A stretch of 64,000 nt of DNA from the NCBI GenBank assembly GCA_028023455.1, contig JAQFVV010000153.1:962712-1026711 (forward strand), given 5' to 3'. The position numbers were made by a program, and so were the translations under genes. Within the stretch, counting starts at the first letter, position 1, and the number at the start of each line of letters is the position of its first letter. The stretch comes from Epiperipatus broadwayi (taxonomy: Eukaryota > Onychophora > Udeonychophora > Euonychophora > Peripatidae). Of the stretch, positions 1-13,009 are shown one piece after another. The notes below the pieces were generated by a model. It worked only from the letters and a program-made list of their open reading frames with translations. It ran no database searches and was not told where the DNA came from.

Positions 1-1024
1 TTCGGTAACCATGGTCCCTTTTCTTGGACGAACTTTGGCTTATCTGGCGGACGTCGAGCTTCCGGTTCGTATTGCCATCTCAGTCTGTGACTATCATCAC
101 CACCTTTTCTATGCATGGCATCCCTGCTAGTGTGTCTTTCTTCCATCCCAAATTTAATATTTTGCATATCTTTAACTTCCTTCCCTCACTCCAACGGTGT
201 GTTATGGTTATATATACTCATATCCAGAGCATTAAGCAGCTCTGCCACTTCTCCGATGGATGCCTTCCTCACCCCCAACATCATTCTTTCCACATTCATA
301 GGCATATTGTGCCTTACAATTCGAATGATGTGGCTTTCAGATAGGTGACACGTGTCCAGTGTCCTTAGTCTCGCCACTTGGCGATGAAAAAATTAAGAGA
401 AATTTTCTTCCTTTCCTTCCTCATATTTCTCTCGCATCACTTGGTACTGCACGAGTTCCTGGCGGTCTTCCGACCAGAAAGTCTCTCGTATCTTCTTCTG
501 GTACTCCTCGAAGGTTGTGGGCTGTTGGGACAATGAGTCCCACCACTCTTGGTCATTCCCACTTAGATGGCTGTACACTACCACCAATTTACCTTCCTCT
601 GGCATGGGATTCATGCCAAAGTATCTTCGTAGGCTTTGTAGATGTTCCACGAGAGCTTCCCCCATTTGGCCTTCAAACTGCCGTATCTTTAAAAAATGGT
701 TCGTGTGGGTGTGTACCGCCACACCCCTACATTTACCCATCTGCTCCGGTCTTTCCATCTCACTAGACTTCGGCCCCTGTTTTATATTCTTCTCTCCTTC
801 ATCTAAACTTCCTTTTACTTCTTTATCGTCAGACCTCTCCGCCCTTTCCTTGCTTTCTATCCCTAGTCTCCGTTCTATCTCCTGAAATCCCCATTCGAAC
901 CTCTCATCCATTTCCTGAAATCGGAGTTCTAGACTTATCTTTCTAAAATCCTCTCCAATACATTTACTTCCTTCTCTTCCGTCGCCTTCTGCTTTTCCCC
1001 ATTCTGTTTATTTTTTGGCTTCAT
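1..1024 (-). pseudogene. gag: Gag pseudogene of a Ty3/Gypsy-like element (cut by window edge)
   Basis: Minus-strand gag remnant. The frame opens near an ATG at 1022-1024, shifts frame near 950, reads from 911 to 393, meets an in-frame TAA at 393-395 and continues in the same frame to 186. Seen directly: a W-rich segment (residues QEWWDSL) and a downstream block ending in HIIRIVRHN. Both line up with the gag of the large Gypsy element at 32.1-34.2 kb (KDWWQSLFE and QIVRIVRHN), so the two are distant relatives. Gag forms the retrotransposon particle shell and packages RNA. An acidic and lysine-rich N-terminal part precedes the core. Below 186 the frame is uncertain; short patches there may be the gag C-terminus. 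The element continues beyond base 1, so pol cannot be judged. With a stop and a frameshift this copy cannot make full-length Gag. Confidence 0.82.
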
Positions 1025-1280
1025 TTTCTCTCTATTACTATTTTCATTACGTGCCAGGTTCGTCACCCCGGTTTCCAGTGGTCCACTGCATGACCCGGTC
1101 TTATGCCCATCTACTATATTACCAATATGTATTCAAACTCTTTCTGATTTATAACAAACTATCGCTTTTATTTTTCCCTTTTTCTTTTTTCTTAAAAAAA
1201 ATCTCCAACTCTCGTTTGTACGCTCTTTTTACGTTACATTAGGATGCCCTTTTAAATGCCCATTCTCTAACATTTCGCAG

Positions 1281-1300
1281 CCCCGTTAGTTGGGACACCA
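1281..1300 (-). other. Primer-binding site of the left-edge LTR element
   Basis: Read on the minus strand this begins TGGTGTCCCA and lies one base inside the LTR, the position where the 3' end of a host tRNA primes reverse transcription. The TGG start (complement of the tRNA CCA end) is seen; I cannot assign the tRNA with confidence. Confidence 0.6.
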
Positions 1301-1301
1301 T

Positions 1302-2879
1302 TATAGCATTACCCTTTATATTTTATATCGCCATTGTACGCTTCTACCTGTAGCTTCGAGTGAGGATATTTGTGAGCATGGTCTGATTCCATCTCATGCG
1401 CCAATCTTACACATGGATAAGAATTATCTCATTGAAAACGTAAATCAGGGTTCGGGTATATATATATACCTCTATTTATGGTAGCGCATCTGTACCAACT
1501 CAATCTCAGGGTTTGGGGACTATAATCTAACTAGAGAACAAAGCTAAACACTACCTAAGTCTTATGTGTCTATCTATTCTGTCCGATAATTTATCCGTTA
1601 TAAATCTAATAACCCAACCTGAATGTTATCATACAATTTACTCTATTTATGGTAGCGCATCCATACCATACTTAATACCGATAAAATCTCATTTATACAC
1701 GCATATAAATATATCAATATTCAAGCACACAGCCGATTTACCCTGATACACACATATATAATACATATACGCATCAAAATAGTGCAATTATACATCAGAG
1801 CTGTTTATTTAAAGTTGTTATTTTATTTAATTTAAAAGAGATTTATTATAGCAATTAATATTGAGGTAACACTAGTTTCTTGAACAAGACACATTCATTG
1901 AACATATATTTAGTGTAAACGTCAATTACCTTAAGTACCATTGACCGTTCACACGGTCAAAGACAAGTCCGCATTTATAATTCTCCATGAATACTGGTCT
2001 GGTTGATATAACGGATAGCAAGTATTTCCAATATGGTATATCGAATAGCTTATTCTGGAGGTGGAGTAGATGATTCACTCACTTTATGAAAGGGTCCCAT
2101 TTCATAGATCTTTCATCGCCATTACACTTGATGAACAAGAACTCTTTTGTATAGCGAAGTTCGTAGGTCCACTTCAGATGGGTTCCACGACAACTGTCCA
2201 CTGGATCGGTTAACGAAACTAGCACTATTGAATTACCCCGACATTTTGGGTGAGAAATATTAATAAACTTCTTAAGAAAATTTTATACGTCCACACAATC
2301 CGTAGTCCAAGACGCTTTTTTTTTCTTTTTTTCTATCTCCTCTCGAGCCCACAAAAAAGTTCTTTTGTTTTCACTCTTTAACTTTGTAAAATTTTTTTCC
2401 AATATCCTTATGCCACTGTCCCGTTCTTCTATTGTTTTCCAAAATACCCACCTGACCCGTTTTCAGACTTCTTGACACCAGTTATTACTAAACCACCTAC
2501 AGCAACTGATTTATTTCTATTTCTATCTTCATATGTTCAAAAGATTAATTAGCAAAAGAAAACACGTGTTACCGACAATATTATTAAAACCAGACTTAAA
2601 GAAAAAATTTAACGGATAAAATATATACGAATAAGTAATTACAACTTATACAGCTCTGTATATAATTGCTTGTAACCATCACCGTTAATACATACACACA
2701 TTTTATATTCACATATGCAAATATATTTATATAAGCATACCCACCTATCATTCACACTCTTTGTAACAGGGTTCAAATGACTATTTACATAGATATCTTT
2801 TCGTATATAGTCGCTCAACATTAACACTCACAATTAGTAATATATTACATCCGCTTGTATTCGAACCCCGTCTGTTACA
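1302..2879 (-). repeat. 5' LTR (1.58 kb) of the left-edge retrotransposon
   Basis: The LTR is delimited from inside by the primer-binding site at 1281-1300 and from outside by a switch to a pure (TA)n tract after 2879. On the minus strand it starts TGTAACAG and ends GCTATA, so its ends are TG...TA rather than TG...CA. No second copy lies in the window, so the outer boundary is inferred from the TGTAACA start (shared with the LTRs at 17.9-21.4 kb) and the composition change. No coding sequence was recognised inside. Confidence 0.62.
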
Positions 2880-2899
2880 ATATATATATATATATATAT
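2880..2899. repeat. (TA)n tract flanking the left LTR
   Basis: About ten TA dinucleotides directly abut the outer end of the LTR at 2879. This is the probable insertion target of that element. Confidence 0.9.
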
Positions 2900-3939
2900 C
2901 TTTCAAAATAATGAGTTTCTGAATCTCTGATAATTATTTTTAAAAATTTTTGAATTTTATTTAAGCAGCAACATTTGTGATTATGACCTTAATCACAGCT
3001 GATGAAAACATTACCAAAAAGTTTGAAGGCAAAAAACTAAAAGCAACAACTGTATATATATTACCAAATTCTAAGGCTCTATTTTGACCTTTTCCCCCCT
3101 GGTCATCAAAATTATCTGATTTCTATAATTATGCTCTATGAAATATATAATATATTCTGCAAAAAGTAAATTTATTTTTAAAACAGAACATATAATTACA
3201 AAATTCAATTAACCCAATGGTATAATTAACATTAAAATGCTTTTGATTATTATCAATATTAGAGCAAATGCTTTAGACAATGGTAATATTTTTTAACCTA
3301 ATTTTAACAAGATCAAAAATAAAACTTCAGCTATAAATAGAGAGATTAATATTTTAAATAAACTGGTTAATAAATTTGGATAAAAGTAGGACTAAAGACC
3401 GAGAAAATATTGATCAGACTAATAAAAAAAATCAACTGAAAATTAATAAATTATAAATACAACATTCAATTAACCATTACTTATATAAAAAATTGATGTA
3501 ATATAAAAATGTCTCATCTTTTCAAATTTAATAGTTACTGGAATAATGCATTTTATTTGTTTAGGTTATCCAATTGTTAATCTTTTCAATAATTCAATCA
3601 CTTGGTGCTTCTACAGATGAAACATGTTTATAAAGCCATGCTTTAGTTATTTAGATATATTAGAGGAAGTTAAAATTATTGATTTTGATGCTTCTCTTTC
3701 TCTATTATCATCTAGAGGCTTCCTTATCATCAAATAGTTGATAATAAAAAATGGATTAAAAGCAGAAAAAAAAAAAACAAGATCAAATCCTAAAGATAAA
3801 ATTTGCTTCATGTTGAAGAATGCTAATTCTATCAAAGTAAGTATATTATTTATGAAATTTATTTTATTTATGTTGTCTTCAATAAAGAGCAATTCTCTTG
3901 ACTCTATTTTAAAAGTATATACTGTAAGTCAGTGATAGC
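2900..3939. other. AT-rich spacer, nothing recognised
   Basis: No coding, repeat or RNA signal was seen. Short open frames here on both strands are low-complexity and rich in I, K, N and F, as expected by chance at this composition. Confidence 0.6.
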
Positions 3940-5095
3940 AAACCTTTCTACTACAAATTTACAAATAATATTTATTGAACTATTAATATTCTGAGTGTTT
4001 TTTAATAGGGCAAAAATTATCTTAATCAATTATCCCATGTATGGTCTGCATTTATGGTTTTTAAAAATTTTTGATACCTAATTTAAGATTTCAATTGACC
4101 TTTTATTATTTACACTTCTCCAGACATGTCCAATTCAACTCCATTTTAGCTTATTAATTGATTATTTTTCCATTTATGTATTTTACTTTTGATCACTCCT
4201 TGTTACTATGAATATACATCTTTCCATAAATTACTATAATAAAATGTCTGTATTTTTTCTGTTAATTATTCAAATCTCAGACCCAACTTATTTATTTAAA
4301 AACTATTTTTTAAAAGCACATAATCATATACTGCTTTCAAGCTGTAAAAAAGTAAAAATGTCAAAAATTATTCTCCATATACCCAAATCAATATTAATTT
4401 TCTTAATATTATTTTGTATCTTAATAACTTCTGTTTGTTTTTAATAAAATTTTCATAATTTGATGATATATCCCTATTTTATGTTGTGATATTTCAAACC
4501 TTTAATCATTACAGATATGCTTATAGAGTCAAATGCAATTTCATAATCTACAAATCAAATTAAAAGGCCTTCTCATTAGATTTTTCTATAATTTTTCTTT
4601 ATATTTGAATATGTTCTATAGTGTTCTAACAATATTTAAATTCTTCTTGTTTTTCTTTGAGCTGATTTGAGTCTAAAATTTTTCTATAGACAAGTCGTAA
4701 TAATCTTAGTAAATATCTTGTGTGGAATTGGATAGAAGATTGACAGATCTGTAATTTTTAATATACTTTTTTATATTATTAAAAATCAGTAACAATATTG
4801 CATTCTTTTAAAGACTTAACATATCTTTATCATTTAAAACATTTTATATATAACTTTTCAAACACTTTCTGTATTTTTTCAGCTCTTTTATTGAAAATAT
4901 TGATAATCAATTCATTATTTTCTGCAGTATGAGTTGTTACACTTCTTTTTTATTATTATTATTCTTTATTAGTATATAAAAAATTTTACATATATTCTAT
5001 TTGTCAACCCTCATTTTACTAATAGCAATCAATTTTATATTTAATATTGAAACAAAAATCACATGATCATTATTTTTTGTGTTTATACAAGCATA

Positions 5096-5309
5096 GGCAA
5101 AACTCTCCATACAGTAGTGCCACTCAGTGCAATACAGAGTAATCAATGGATGCAGGATTTGTGCATAAATCCTGACTGATGAAAGCTGCAAACTAGAAAC
5201 TAGTCTGGAGATATTTAGCTCTAGATAGGGATTTTATGCCACAAACTCCCTGCATCCATTGATTACTGTGGCTTGCAGTGAGTGGTGCAACTGTATGGAG
5301 AGTTTTGTC
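5096..5309. mobile_element. MITE copy 1 (about 214 bp)
   Basis: A short element with imperfect terminal inverted repeats: GGCAAAACTCTCCATACAG at the left, and the matching CTGTATGGAGAGTTTTGTC at the right. The arms extend inward: a block with AATCAATGGATGCAGG at the left is mirrored by CCTGCATCCATTGATTA at the right. It shares the central GAAACTAGTCT and AGGGATTTTATG motifs with copy 2. It encodes nothing. The target duplication was not resolved. Confidence 0.78.
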
Positions 5310-6342
5310 TCTATAATGTTGAAACAATCAGTCTTTTTTATAACAAGGTATTGTGTTTTACTTATTGATATTTTGGTTCTAGTTTAATTGCTTTCTTATA
5401 AATTTATAATTGTATTTTATGTATCATTATTGATTCTTTTTTTAATCATCTTACAGAATCCCAGATAATCTACAGTCATTAAAATATTTTAAATACTTTC
5501 ATTTTTCTTCTCCATACTTTGCTTTGTATATTTAAAACTTCACTAGTGAACTGCTTTTTGCGTCAGATATCTAAATGTCTGGGTAGCCATGTGTTGTAGA
5601 GTATCTTTATTTCTTTAGTGAGTTCATTCACATCTGAATAATCATTGAAATTGATAAATATTTTAAAACTATTTGTTCTTGTCTAGTTTAATTTCATTAG
5701 AGTATTTTTGAAAATTAGATATGTCAATAGCTAATTTTGCCTTTCTTAACAATTATTAACTTTCTAGCTGTGTATTATCATTTGACTTGTTTATTATGAT
5801 TTTGACATACAAATTTATGTTAGTTAATATAAATTCTTATTCTATGGTACCATCATTTTATACTTTCATGTTCTTTTGGATTTAGTTCTAAATAATAATT
5901 CATAATATACAGATATTGTTTCCTAAAAAATGTATTAGTTTAGTCTGTTTTTCTTTTTTGTACCCATATATACAACACTTTCATATTTTAATTCTTTTCC
6001 AATTCTAACATTAAAATTTCCCATAATAATTTTAAAATACCATATACTCAATTGTCAAAGCACTTTACTACTTTAAAGTTTTAAAATATTGTTTAATCAT
6101 AATAAAACATTTGGCACATCTGTATAAAGTTTACCTATTTCTTCAGAATAGTTCAAAACTTATTTTGTCATTCTAATTGATCAATCTTTTCAATGTTGTT
6201 CTTTCGTCTTATATTTATCATGAATCCCACTTCATTTATTTTTCCGATATTTATGTCTTTATAGTAAAGTACCTGTTCATATTTTACAACAGATCTAATT
6301 TCAAATGATCACCATCTCATTCTAGCACATAACTGTTAGTAA

Positions 6343-6567
6343 ACAGGCAAAAAACTCTCCATATAGCAGTGTCACCTTGTCTAAGATCTAGGTGCAGTGC
6401 TCTCAGATCCAAGGCTCCTTACTAATGAAGGCCCAAGCCAGAAACTAGTCTAGGGATATTGGATGAGTAGGCACTAGCTAGGGATTTTATGTACAAGCCT
6501 TTTGGCATTCATTGATTACTCTGGTTAGCACAAGGTGGCACTACTATATGGAGAGTTTTTTGCCTGT
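6343..6567. mobile_element. MITE copy 2 (about 225 bp)
   Basis: The terminal inverted repeat is perfect for 24 bp; it begins ACAGGCAAAAAACTCTCC and ends GGAGAGTTTTTTGCCTGT. The interior has the same AGAAACTAGTCTAGGGATAT and CTAGGGATTTTATG blocks as copy 1. Both copies sit inside the same dead LINE, so they inserted after it did. The superfamily is not assigned, because I cannot see a clean target duplication. Confidence 0.82.
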
Positions 6568-7360
6568 AGATCTAATTTCATTATAGTTTCAAAGTCTATT
6601 AAGAATATTGAATGTTTTTTTTAATTCATAGACTGTTCATTTAGTTGAAAAAGATTTACTATTGAAGGTAGCTACATAAAAAGTGCCAGTTTAGCTCTGT
6701 AATTTGAGAATTCTTAGCTCATTCTGCTTTCATTCACCAACACTACACTGATAGCTTTACAACTTTTAAAATATGGAAGTATAAATTATAATTGTATTAT
6801 ATAATTATAAATATAGAAAAGAATGAGCATTTGCACACATTCACACTTTGTTCTGCTTTCAAATATATTCAACAAATGTTCATTCAAGAAGTAGTAAATA
6901 TCTGAGAGAATCGTAGTCTTTCTTGGTTTAAAATTTAAAAGATAAAAGTTTCAAAATAATCATGCTGAGTTTGGATGTTCATTGTACTCTATAAATAATT
7001 ACATTATTATAACAATTGGAATAATAAAAAAATATGAGGTGGACATTAAGAATTTGTCATGGTTATTTTTATGAGCTCGAATAGGTATCAAATAGTCTTC
7101 TTTTAAATTAATGGCATTTTTTTTTTTTTTTTGTAGTTTAAGTAGGTGACTGATAAAAAGTTGTTGCAACAATTTTATCAAAAATTAATCAAAATATCTC
7201 ATTTCAATGAATAGCTAAATTCATTTTGCATCCAATCATTAGATATTAATAAGTAAATGGATATTTACTAAAAAGTAAAATTTCTTTAATCCTGGCTTTT
7301 TAAAGCCTGAAAAAGGAATCGAAGAATTATTATTCACTTAAAAGCAAACTACTTTTTGTA

Positions 7361-8614
7361 GACCATTTAATACGTAGGTAAATGAGTATCTAGCTAGTAT
7401 TAACGAACGGTTAAAACAATTATGAAAAAACTTATAATTCTCACACCACCTGCCAATTACCACGTCACGTGATTAGTGCTCTATTTTTCAGTGTTTCTCT
7501 ATGGGGATGCTTTTACCTTGCAACAAACTATTTACAGTATAGCTTTTATATTCATTGAAATATGTTTTATTGCATTTAACAAAATATGTATAATTTGATA
7601 TATATATACTTTTTTGCATTAAGATCTCTTTCTATATATGCGTATATTTCTATTTTTCATTTCCCTTCTTTCTATATATATATATTTATTTTCCCTTTTC
7701 TATCCTCCGCTTCTTTGTTATAGTGTTTTTATAATTGATCAAAACTTGTTAAGAAATAATAATTGTTTTGCATTATTTCACTTTATTGCAAGTGAAAAAA
7801 ATAACCTGAATTAAAACATTTTAAAAAAAATGTATATAAAAATAAACTCGATAAGTAAAATAAACTATTTTTGTTGGTCAGTCCTCTTTGAACATTCTTT
7901 TATTATACATAACCATAAACAAATATTCTTTTATAACCGTTCACAAGAGCGCATGTAAAACAAGTTTTAGTTGAGATAATATTGATGGTTCATAACAGTT
8001 TAAAACATTTCCACTTGAAAACAAAACTCGGCCAACTGGAAACTGAATTAAATGATTGTATAGTCCAGAGGTGCCAATTTCAGTCAAAAAGAAAAAACTA
8101 AATGACAATCATATCTATTGTTATAAAGAAAGAGTTATTTACTAACTGCCATAAGCTGATTTTTTTTACTTTTTCTCATTTCTAATAATTATCACCTTCA
8201 GACTAATGGCTGAGTAAGTATTAAATGTTCTGTCCTCCCCCACTCCCTAAAAAAAGTTGAAATTCTAAAAAAAATAGAAAATCATTAATGCATTCCACTT
8301 ATAGACTGCATTAACAGTTAAGTTGTCTGTGTTAGATATATCTGTGTGAGTGGGGGTGTATATATAATCAGTCATTATGCTATATTTATATTTTCGATAT
8401 AATTTTTATATTATAGGCCGGCTGAAGTAAGCAGTTAATCGTATATTGCGATCAGTTAATAAAACTTGATCATCATTTATGAATAATCGCATGGAATGTT
8501 GGCTGGGGTGAAGGTGTCATACGATGTTAAATAATATTGCGTAATTTGTGAACGTTTTGGTTGACTTTTTGACAATTTATTTTGCTTAATATTCACTATC
8601 AGAAGATTGAATGC
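7361..8614. other. AT-rich spacer
   Basis: Nothing recognised apart from short homopolymers and (TA) tracts near 7600 and 7675. A CACGTG hexamer at about 7465 is not supported by any context. Confidence 0.55.
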
Positions 8615-8965
8615 AGAAATTAGTTTGCTGCTAGATAAAAAGAGGTTCGTTCATCAGTTATACTTGGAATCCTTAAAGAAACTAAAAAAGGATGTCCATT
8701 TCTTATATTTTTGTCATTGCAACTATTATTTCTATGTGATTATTCATATAGCAAGCAAACATATATAGTTCTATGTTAATATGTATTAGTCATTATAGTG
8801 AGTTTAATGACTTTTTATCTCTAAGACTAATAAATAACCACGTCTGATAATCATTTAGTAAGTCTTTAAGAATCTTTATTGATATGTGGGTAAACTTCAT
8901 AAATACTATTGAAAATATCAAATGATAAATGGAAAAAAATATGAAGCAGTTGTACAATCATGAAT
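8615..8965 (+). mobile_element. Fragment of the RTE LINE 5' untranslated region
   Basis: Collinear with 49255-49560 of the RTE element. Shared blocks include TTGTCATTGCAACT followed by ATTTCTATGTGATTATTCAT and, further on, GACTTTTTATCTCT against GGCTTTTTACCTCT. It is diverged and contains no open frame. The match stops before the endonuclease start, so only the 5' leader is present. Confidence 0.72.
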
Positions 8966-10120
8966 TTTTTTATACAAAGTAATATTAATATAAAACTTGC
9001 ATAGTTTTAATAAAAAAAAAAAAAATATGAATTAGTTGCCCAAATATGAATCTACAATGTATTGCACTGAGAGATGGAGTATAATTTTTCAGATTTTATC
9101 AAAATTGAAAAGATTTTGACAAAATATACACATAAAGTGATTATATTAACTTCATTTGTTTGTAAAAATTATACCTAACCCTCATACCTACTTTTTTTTA
9201 GGTTTCTTTATAGACAAAAAAATATCCATTACTCATTTTGTATGTCACCTCTTCAAAGAAGTATTGTTGGTACCAGTTAAATAAGTGTTCTATGTAATTT
9301 TGGAAAGTGAATGGGGAAGGGGGTGAAATCATCGCTGATGCAACTAAGTGATAAAGGATCTTGAATAATGTCCCCAAAATTAATAGTGTTTCAGATATTT
9401 TGTTTAATCTACAAAAAATGTAGAATTTTCATTGAAAATTTAAAAAAAAAAAAAAAAAACAGAAATTTTATAGAAATTAATGTAATCAAAAAAAAATCAA
9501 AAATTCATAAACAATGTTTAGCAAATATTAGTAATTAATAAATGACAAAAAAAAATTACATGACCAAAAAATTCAAATTATTATCATAATCAAAAAAACA
9601 TAGCATAGTTTAGCAAATATTAATATTTGACAAAATAACTGCTTACATGAAAACCATATTAAAATTACTTTTACAATTAAATAAACATAGTTAAAAAATT
9701 AAAACTAATAAAACATTAAATACATGGTTAAACTAATAATTAAACTAATTCGTGAAAGAATAAAACACACATGCTTACTGTAGCACAAAACAATTTGATA
9801 TTTTAACAAAAATATTTTGATTGTATTTATAGTAAATAGATATGTTACCTGTAATTATCCAAATATTAAATCAAAACATTACAGATATTTTGTTAAATGC
9901 AAAAAAAAAATTCAAGAACTTTTGCATAATATAAAAATGGAGAGGATGAAATTGTTCAAAGCAATAATATTTATCAAACAAATAATAGTTACTAGTGAGC
10001 ATAAGCCATGCATAATACATATTAAATTTAATTTTACAACTAATAACTAGAACTATAAAACATATTACACATGATTAAAAAAAATTAAAATTTCCAAAAG
10101 TGATAATTTAGCAAATAACA
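8966..10120. other. A-rich spacer
   Basis: Repeated A-runs of 9-18 bases, for example near 9442-9458, and loosely repeated TTTAGCAAATATTA-like phrases near 9520, 9610 and 10105. No gene was recognised. Confidence 0.55.
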
Positions 10121-10133
10121 CCCCCCCCCCCCC
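10121..10133. repeat. C13 homopolymer
   Basis: Thirteen consecutive C residues stand out in a very AT-rich stretch. The length is likely unreliable in assemblies. Confidence 0.9.
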
Positions 10134-10425
10134 ATTCCAATTACTATCATCTACTAACAAATGTAAGTCAGGCAAAATAAACATTAATAACCTTATAAAA
10201 ACATAATTTTATTACCTCAAAGCATACAAAATTATGTTCCACTCTTAAACATAAGAAGAAAGACAAAAAAAAAAAAATCATAGTGGTAACCCTTGACATT
10301 CACAGAAGTTTACTTTTGAACTCAATGATATCAGTTGGAAACAAAATAAAGTTTTGATCAAACTCTTTATATTAAGCAGTAAAAAGAAAATTAAATGGGG
10401 GAAAATAACATCATTTATCTATTTA
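10134..10425. other. AT-rich spacer
   Basis: No feature recognised. Confidence 0.5.
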
Positions 10426-10982
10426 ATTACCTAATTACCTGCATATTTATTTAAGTAATAATTATCTATCTGTATTTGCCTATCTATATACTTATCTACC
10501 AATTTTTATTGATTCTCTGTTTAATATCTATCTACCTACTTATTTATCTGTTTATCTATCTATATATTTACCTATATCTTTATCTACATATCAATGTCTT
10601 TACCTTTTGCCTATATCTATATGTTTATCTACATATTTAACTATCTTTTATCTGTTCCCATCTGTTTATCTACATACCTATTTAATTATTTATATTTAAA
10701 TGTCTCTGTATCTGTTTATCTATCTATCTACCAATGTAACCATCTTTTTATTTATTTGTCATCTGTCTTTCAGTCTGTTTATCTATCTATCTTTCTGTCT
10801 ATATTTACCTATATATCTGATTATCTATTCTGGTTTTCTATCTATTTATTTCAGTAGCCAATTATATATTTAACTATCTAGCAACCCACTCATCCATTTT
10901 CTATCTATATATCTACATACCAATATTACCTATCTAACTATTTATTTTTCCTGATTTTATCTGTTTATCTATCTATCTAAGT
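10426..10982. repeat. Degenerate (TCTA)n-like microsatellite
   Basis: About 550 bp dominated by TCTA, TTTA and CTATCTAT units on the plus strand, heavily interrupted. An 87-codon open frame here (10594-10857) is a product of the repeat, giving a YLSIYLF-like periodic peptide, and is not a gene. Confidence 0.85.
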
Positions 10983-10994
10983 ACATATATATAT

Positions 10995-11125
10995 ATTTTA
11001 ATGGTCACTGCATGAGCCTTCAACGTATCTGCCATACGAGGGCGCCATCTAAGCATTTGAACCTAGAAAAATTTATATAGTAGACAGATACGTAAGTTAA
11101 GATTCGAAAAAAAATTTATATATAT
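10995..11125. other. Short unclassified block between (TA) tracts
   Basis: A block noticeably richer in G+C than its surroundings, with CCATACGAGGGCGCCATCTA in its middle, lies between a TATATATAT tract on the left and TATATATAT on the right. It looks like a small insertion into (TA)n. There is no inverted-repeat end or tRNA-like box that I can defend. Confidence 0.35.
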
Positions 11126-12919
11126 ATTATTCTGACCATTTGCCCAATGTCACCAGCTCATAGAGTAGCAGAGATTTAAACATTTTTATAAGTTTTAATA
11201 GATTTAGATTCTCAATATATTAATATTTAAAACAATAAAATAAAAGAAGCCCCTGCCAGTAATTAACACACAAATAGATTTTATTAACACACATTTAAAA
11301 TTTGAGGAATAAATTTATTTTTAGATTTTAACATTAATTTTTTTTTAAATTTAAATTACTATTTTAAATAGACCACCCAGATGGATATTTAAATTATATT
11401 TTACTTTAGCAGGTCGAGCATAGATAGTCTACATAGATTTTTTCCACTTAAAAACTTATCAAAACATTCATTCATTCTCAGACTAAAAGTTCATAGCCAA
11501 TCCAATGTCAGCTTCCAGATATATATTTGCAACCAATGTAATATGAAGATGCTAGCATAAAACCACACCGATAAGAATGTGCATCTGACAGCATGATATT
11601 ATTTGAAGGAAATGATCTGTGTCCAGGACAGGAAAGTGCATCTGCCTGACTAAGGAATCATGTATATAATTTTTTTAAGAGTGCTACGTATGGAGGAGAG
11701 CAGCCTTTCTGCCATCTTATAAATCCCTGTCCATAGAGCTAGAAGGGATCAATGGCACAGGAAATACATCTGCGACCATTTCAACAATATGACTGCCTCT
11801 TTGAAGTCATGCATTCAGTTGAGCACATTGGCCTGCATGCTAAACATTTTCACATTGCATTAATATAAAAACCCATATATCTCTCCACAAGCACTGCCGT
11901 AACTACAAAACAAATAGCCTGAAATTGGAATCCCTTAAACTAAACATAAACAAATTTAAACATAGTTATTAATCTTTATCCATGCAGCTATCTACACCCA
12001 ACTTTAAATTTAATACATTTTAGTTAAAACATAATACACACAAAAAAAAAATGAAATGGAAATGATTGCTTAAACATCTGCATAAAAAAATATTAATAAT
12101 TGAATTTGCATTCTTTAATTCAGAAAAGAGTTCTTATTTTCAGCTATTAATTCATTGCAATTTTAGAAAAGTTATTAGATAGACACAAGAGTTCATACTT
12201 TACGGATTGAGTAGATTTAGAGGTCCATATTTGGGATCACTTTTGTAGATTTTGTCCTTCTTTGAAATGAAACTGCTACTCACCATTCATTTGGTCAGGA
12301 ACTGTCATCCATAGGCCTCAGCTGGTTGTCCAGAAAATTAAATTTATTGCAGACTTCCACATCGTGAAAATCTGCAATATAGCTAGTTATAATGATATAT
12401 TCATAGTCAGCTTTCAGATCCCAATTATAATAATCCTTTTGCTTTTATATTTTTATTAGTCTCTTATCATCCAATCTTTGGATTCAACCAGCAAGACATC
12501 ACTAATCCTTTCATGTTTCAGTTATGGTCCGTGCTGTCATTTTCGTGCTTGCATTGGTCATTTAATTTCTTTGTATTCTCTTACTATTTAATTTATTTTA
12601 AGTGCCTCAAGGGTTTGCTTTCGAACAATCATTTAATTAATAAAACAATCATTTCCATTTTCTAAGATTATAGAAATCAACATTATTTCTATTTTTAAAA
12701 TATCAATCTTTATATTTTTACTTTTTTACAAAAAAAAAATACTTTCAAATACTTTTTCTTAAAATAGTTTAAGTTTTTCATCTGTGTGACAATATATATA
12801 TATATTAAACAACTTTTAATTTTCAGTTTTTAAGTTTTTTTCTTTTTAATAAATCAATTTTTATTTACTATCTTTTTATTTTCATTTTAAAATAATGTAA
12901 TGGAATATTATATTCTGTT

Positions 12920-12921
<2 letters not shown>
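11126..12921. other. Spacer with some less AT-rich patches, no gene identified
   Basis: Stretches at about 11480-11860 and 12180-12540 are less AT-rich than their surroundings and may be old repeats. Six-frame reading gave no recognisable motif, and no frame stays open. I leave them unassigned. Confidence 0.45.
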
Positions 12922-12973
<52 letters not shown>

Positions 12974-13009
12974 TATATAATACTATATATATATATATAT
13001 ATATATATA
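12922..13009. repeat. (TA)n tract
   Basis: Nearly pure TA repeat with a few interruptions (GTATAT, TAATACTATA). It has cruciform-forming potential. Confidence 0.92.

Larger units (their letters stand above)
3940..7360 (-). mobile_element. Decayed RTE-type LINE, minus strand
   Basis: An old relic homologous along its length to the better-preserved RTE element at 49245-52525. Reverse-complement matches seen in order: the 5' UTR near 7284-7360 (AAAGCCTGAAAAAGG against AAGGCCTCCAAGAGG), the endonuclease MGDFNARIG region near 6005-6035, the C-terminal block ending in the SETWT segment near 4275-4290, the WAGHI segment near 4110-4140, and the RPHVRW segment near 4040-4070. The reading frame is destroyed by many stops and indels. 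Two related MITEs are inserted at 5096-5309 and 6343-6567. RTE LINEs encode an AP-type endonuclease plus reverse transcriptase and copy themselves at nicked target DNA; this copy is dead. The 3' boundary near 3940 is approximate. Confidence 0.8.

Noticed and set aside
517-885. Open frames on the plus strand opposite the left gag (359-766, 517-885)
   Set aside because: Shadows of the minus-strand gag; no independent support.
10594-10857. An 87-codon frame with a repeating YLSIYLF-like pattern
   Set aside because: A direct translation of the (TCTA)-like microsatellite.
11480-12540. Possible host exons in the less AT-rich patches
   Set aside because: No frame stays open, no splice-site pair brackets a coding-like block, and no protein motif was recognised.
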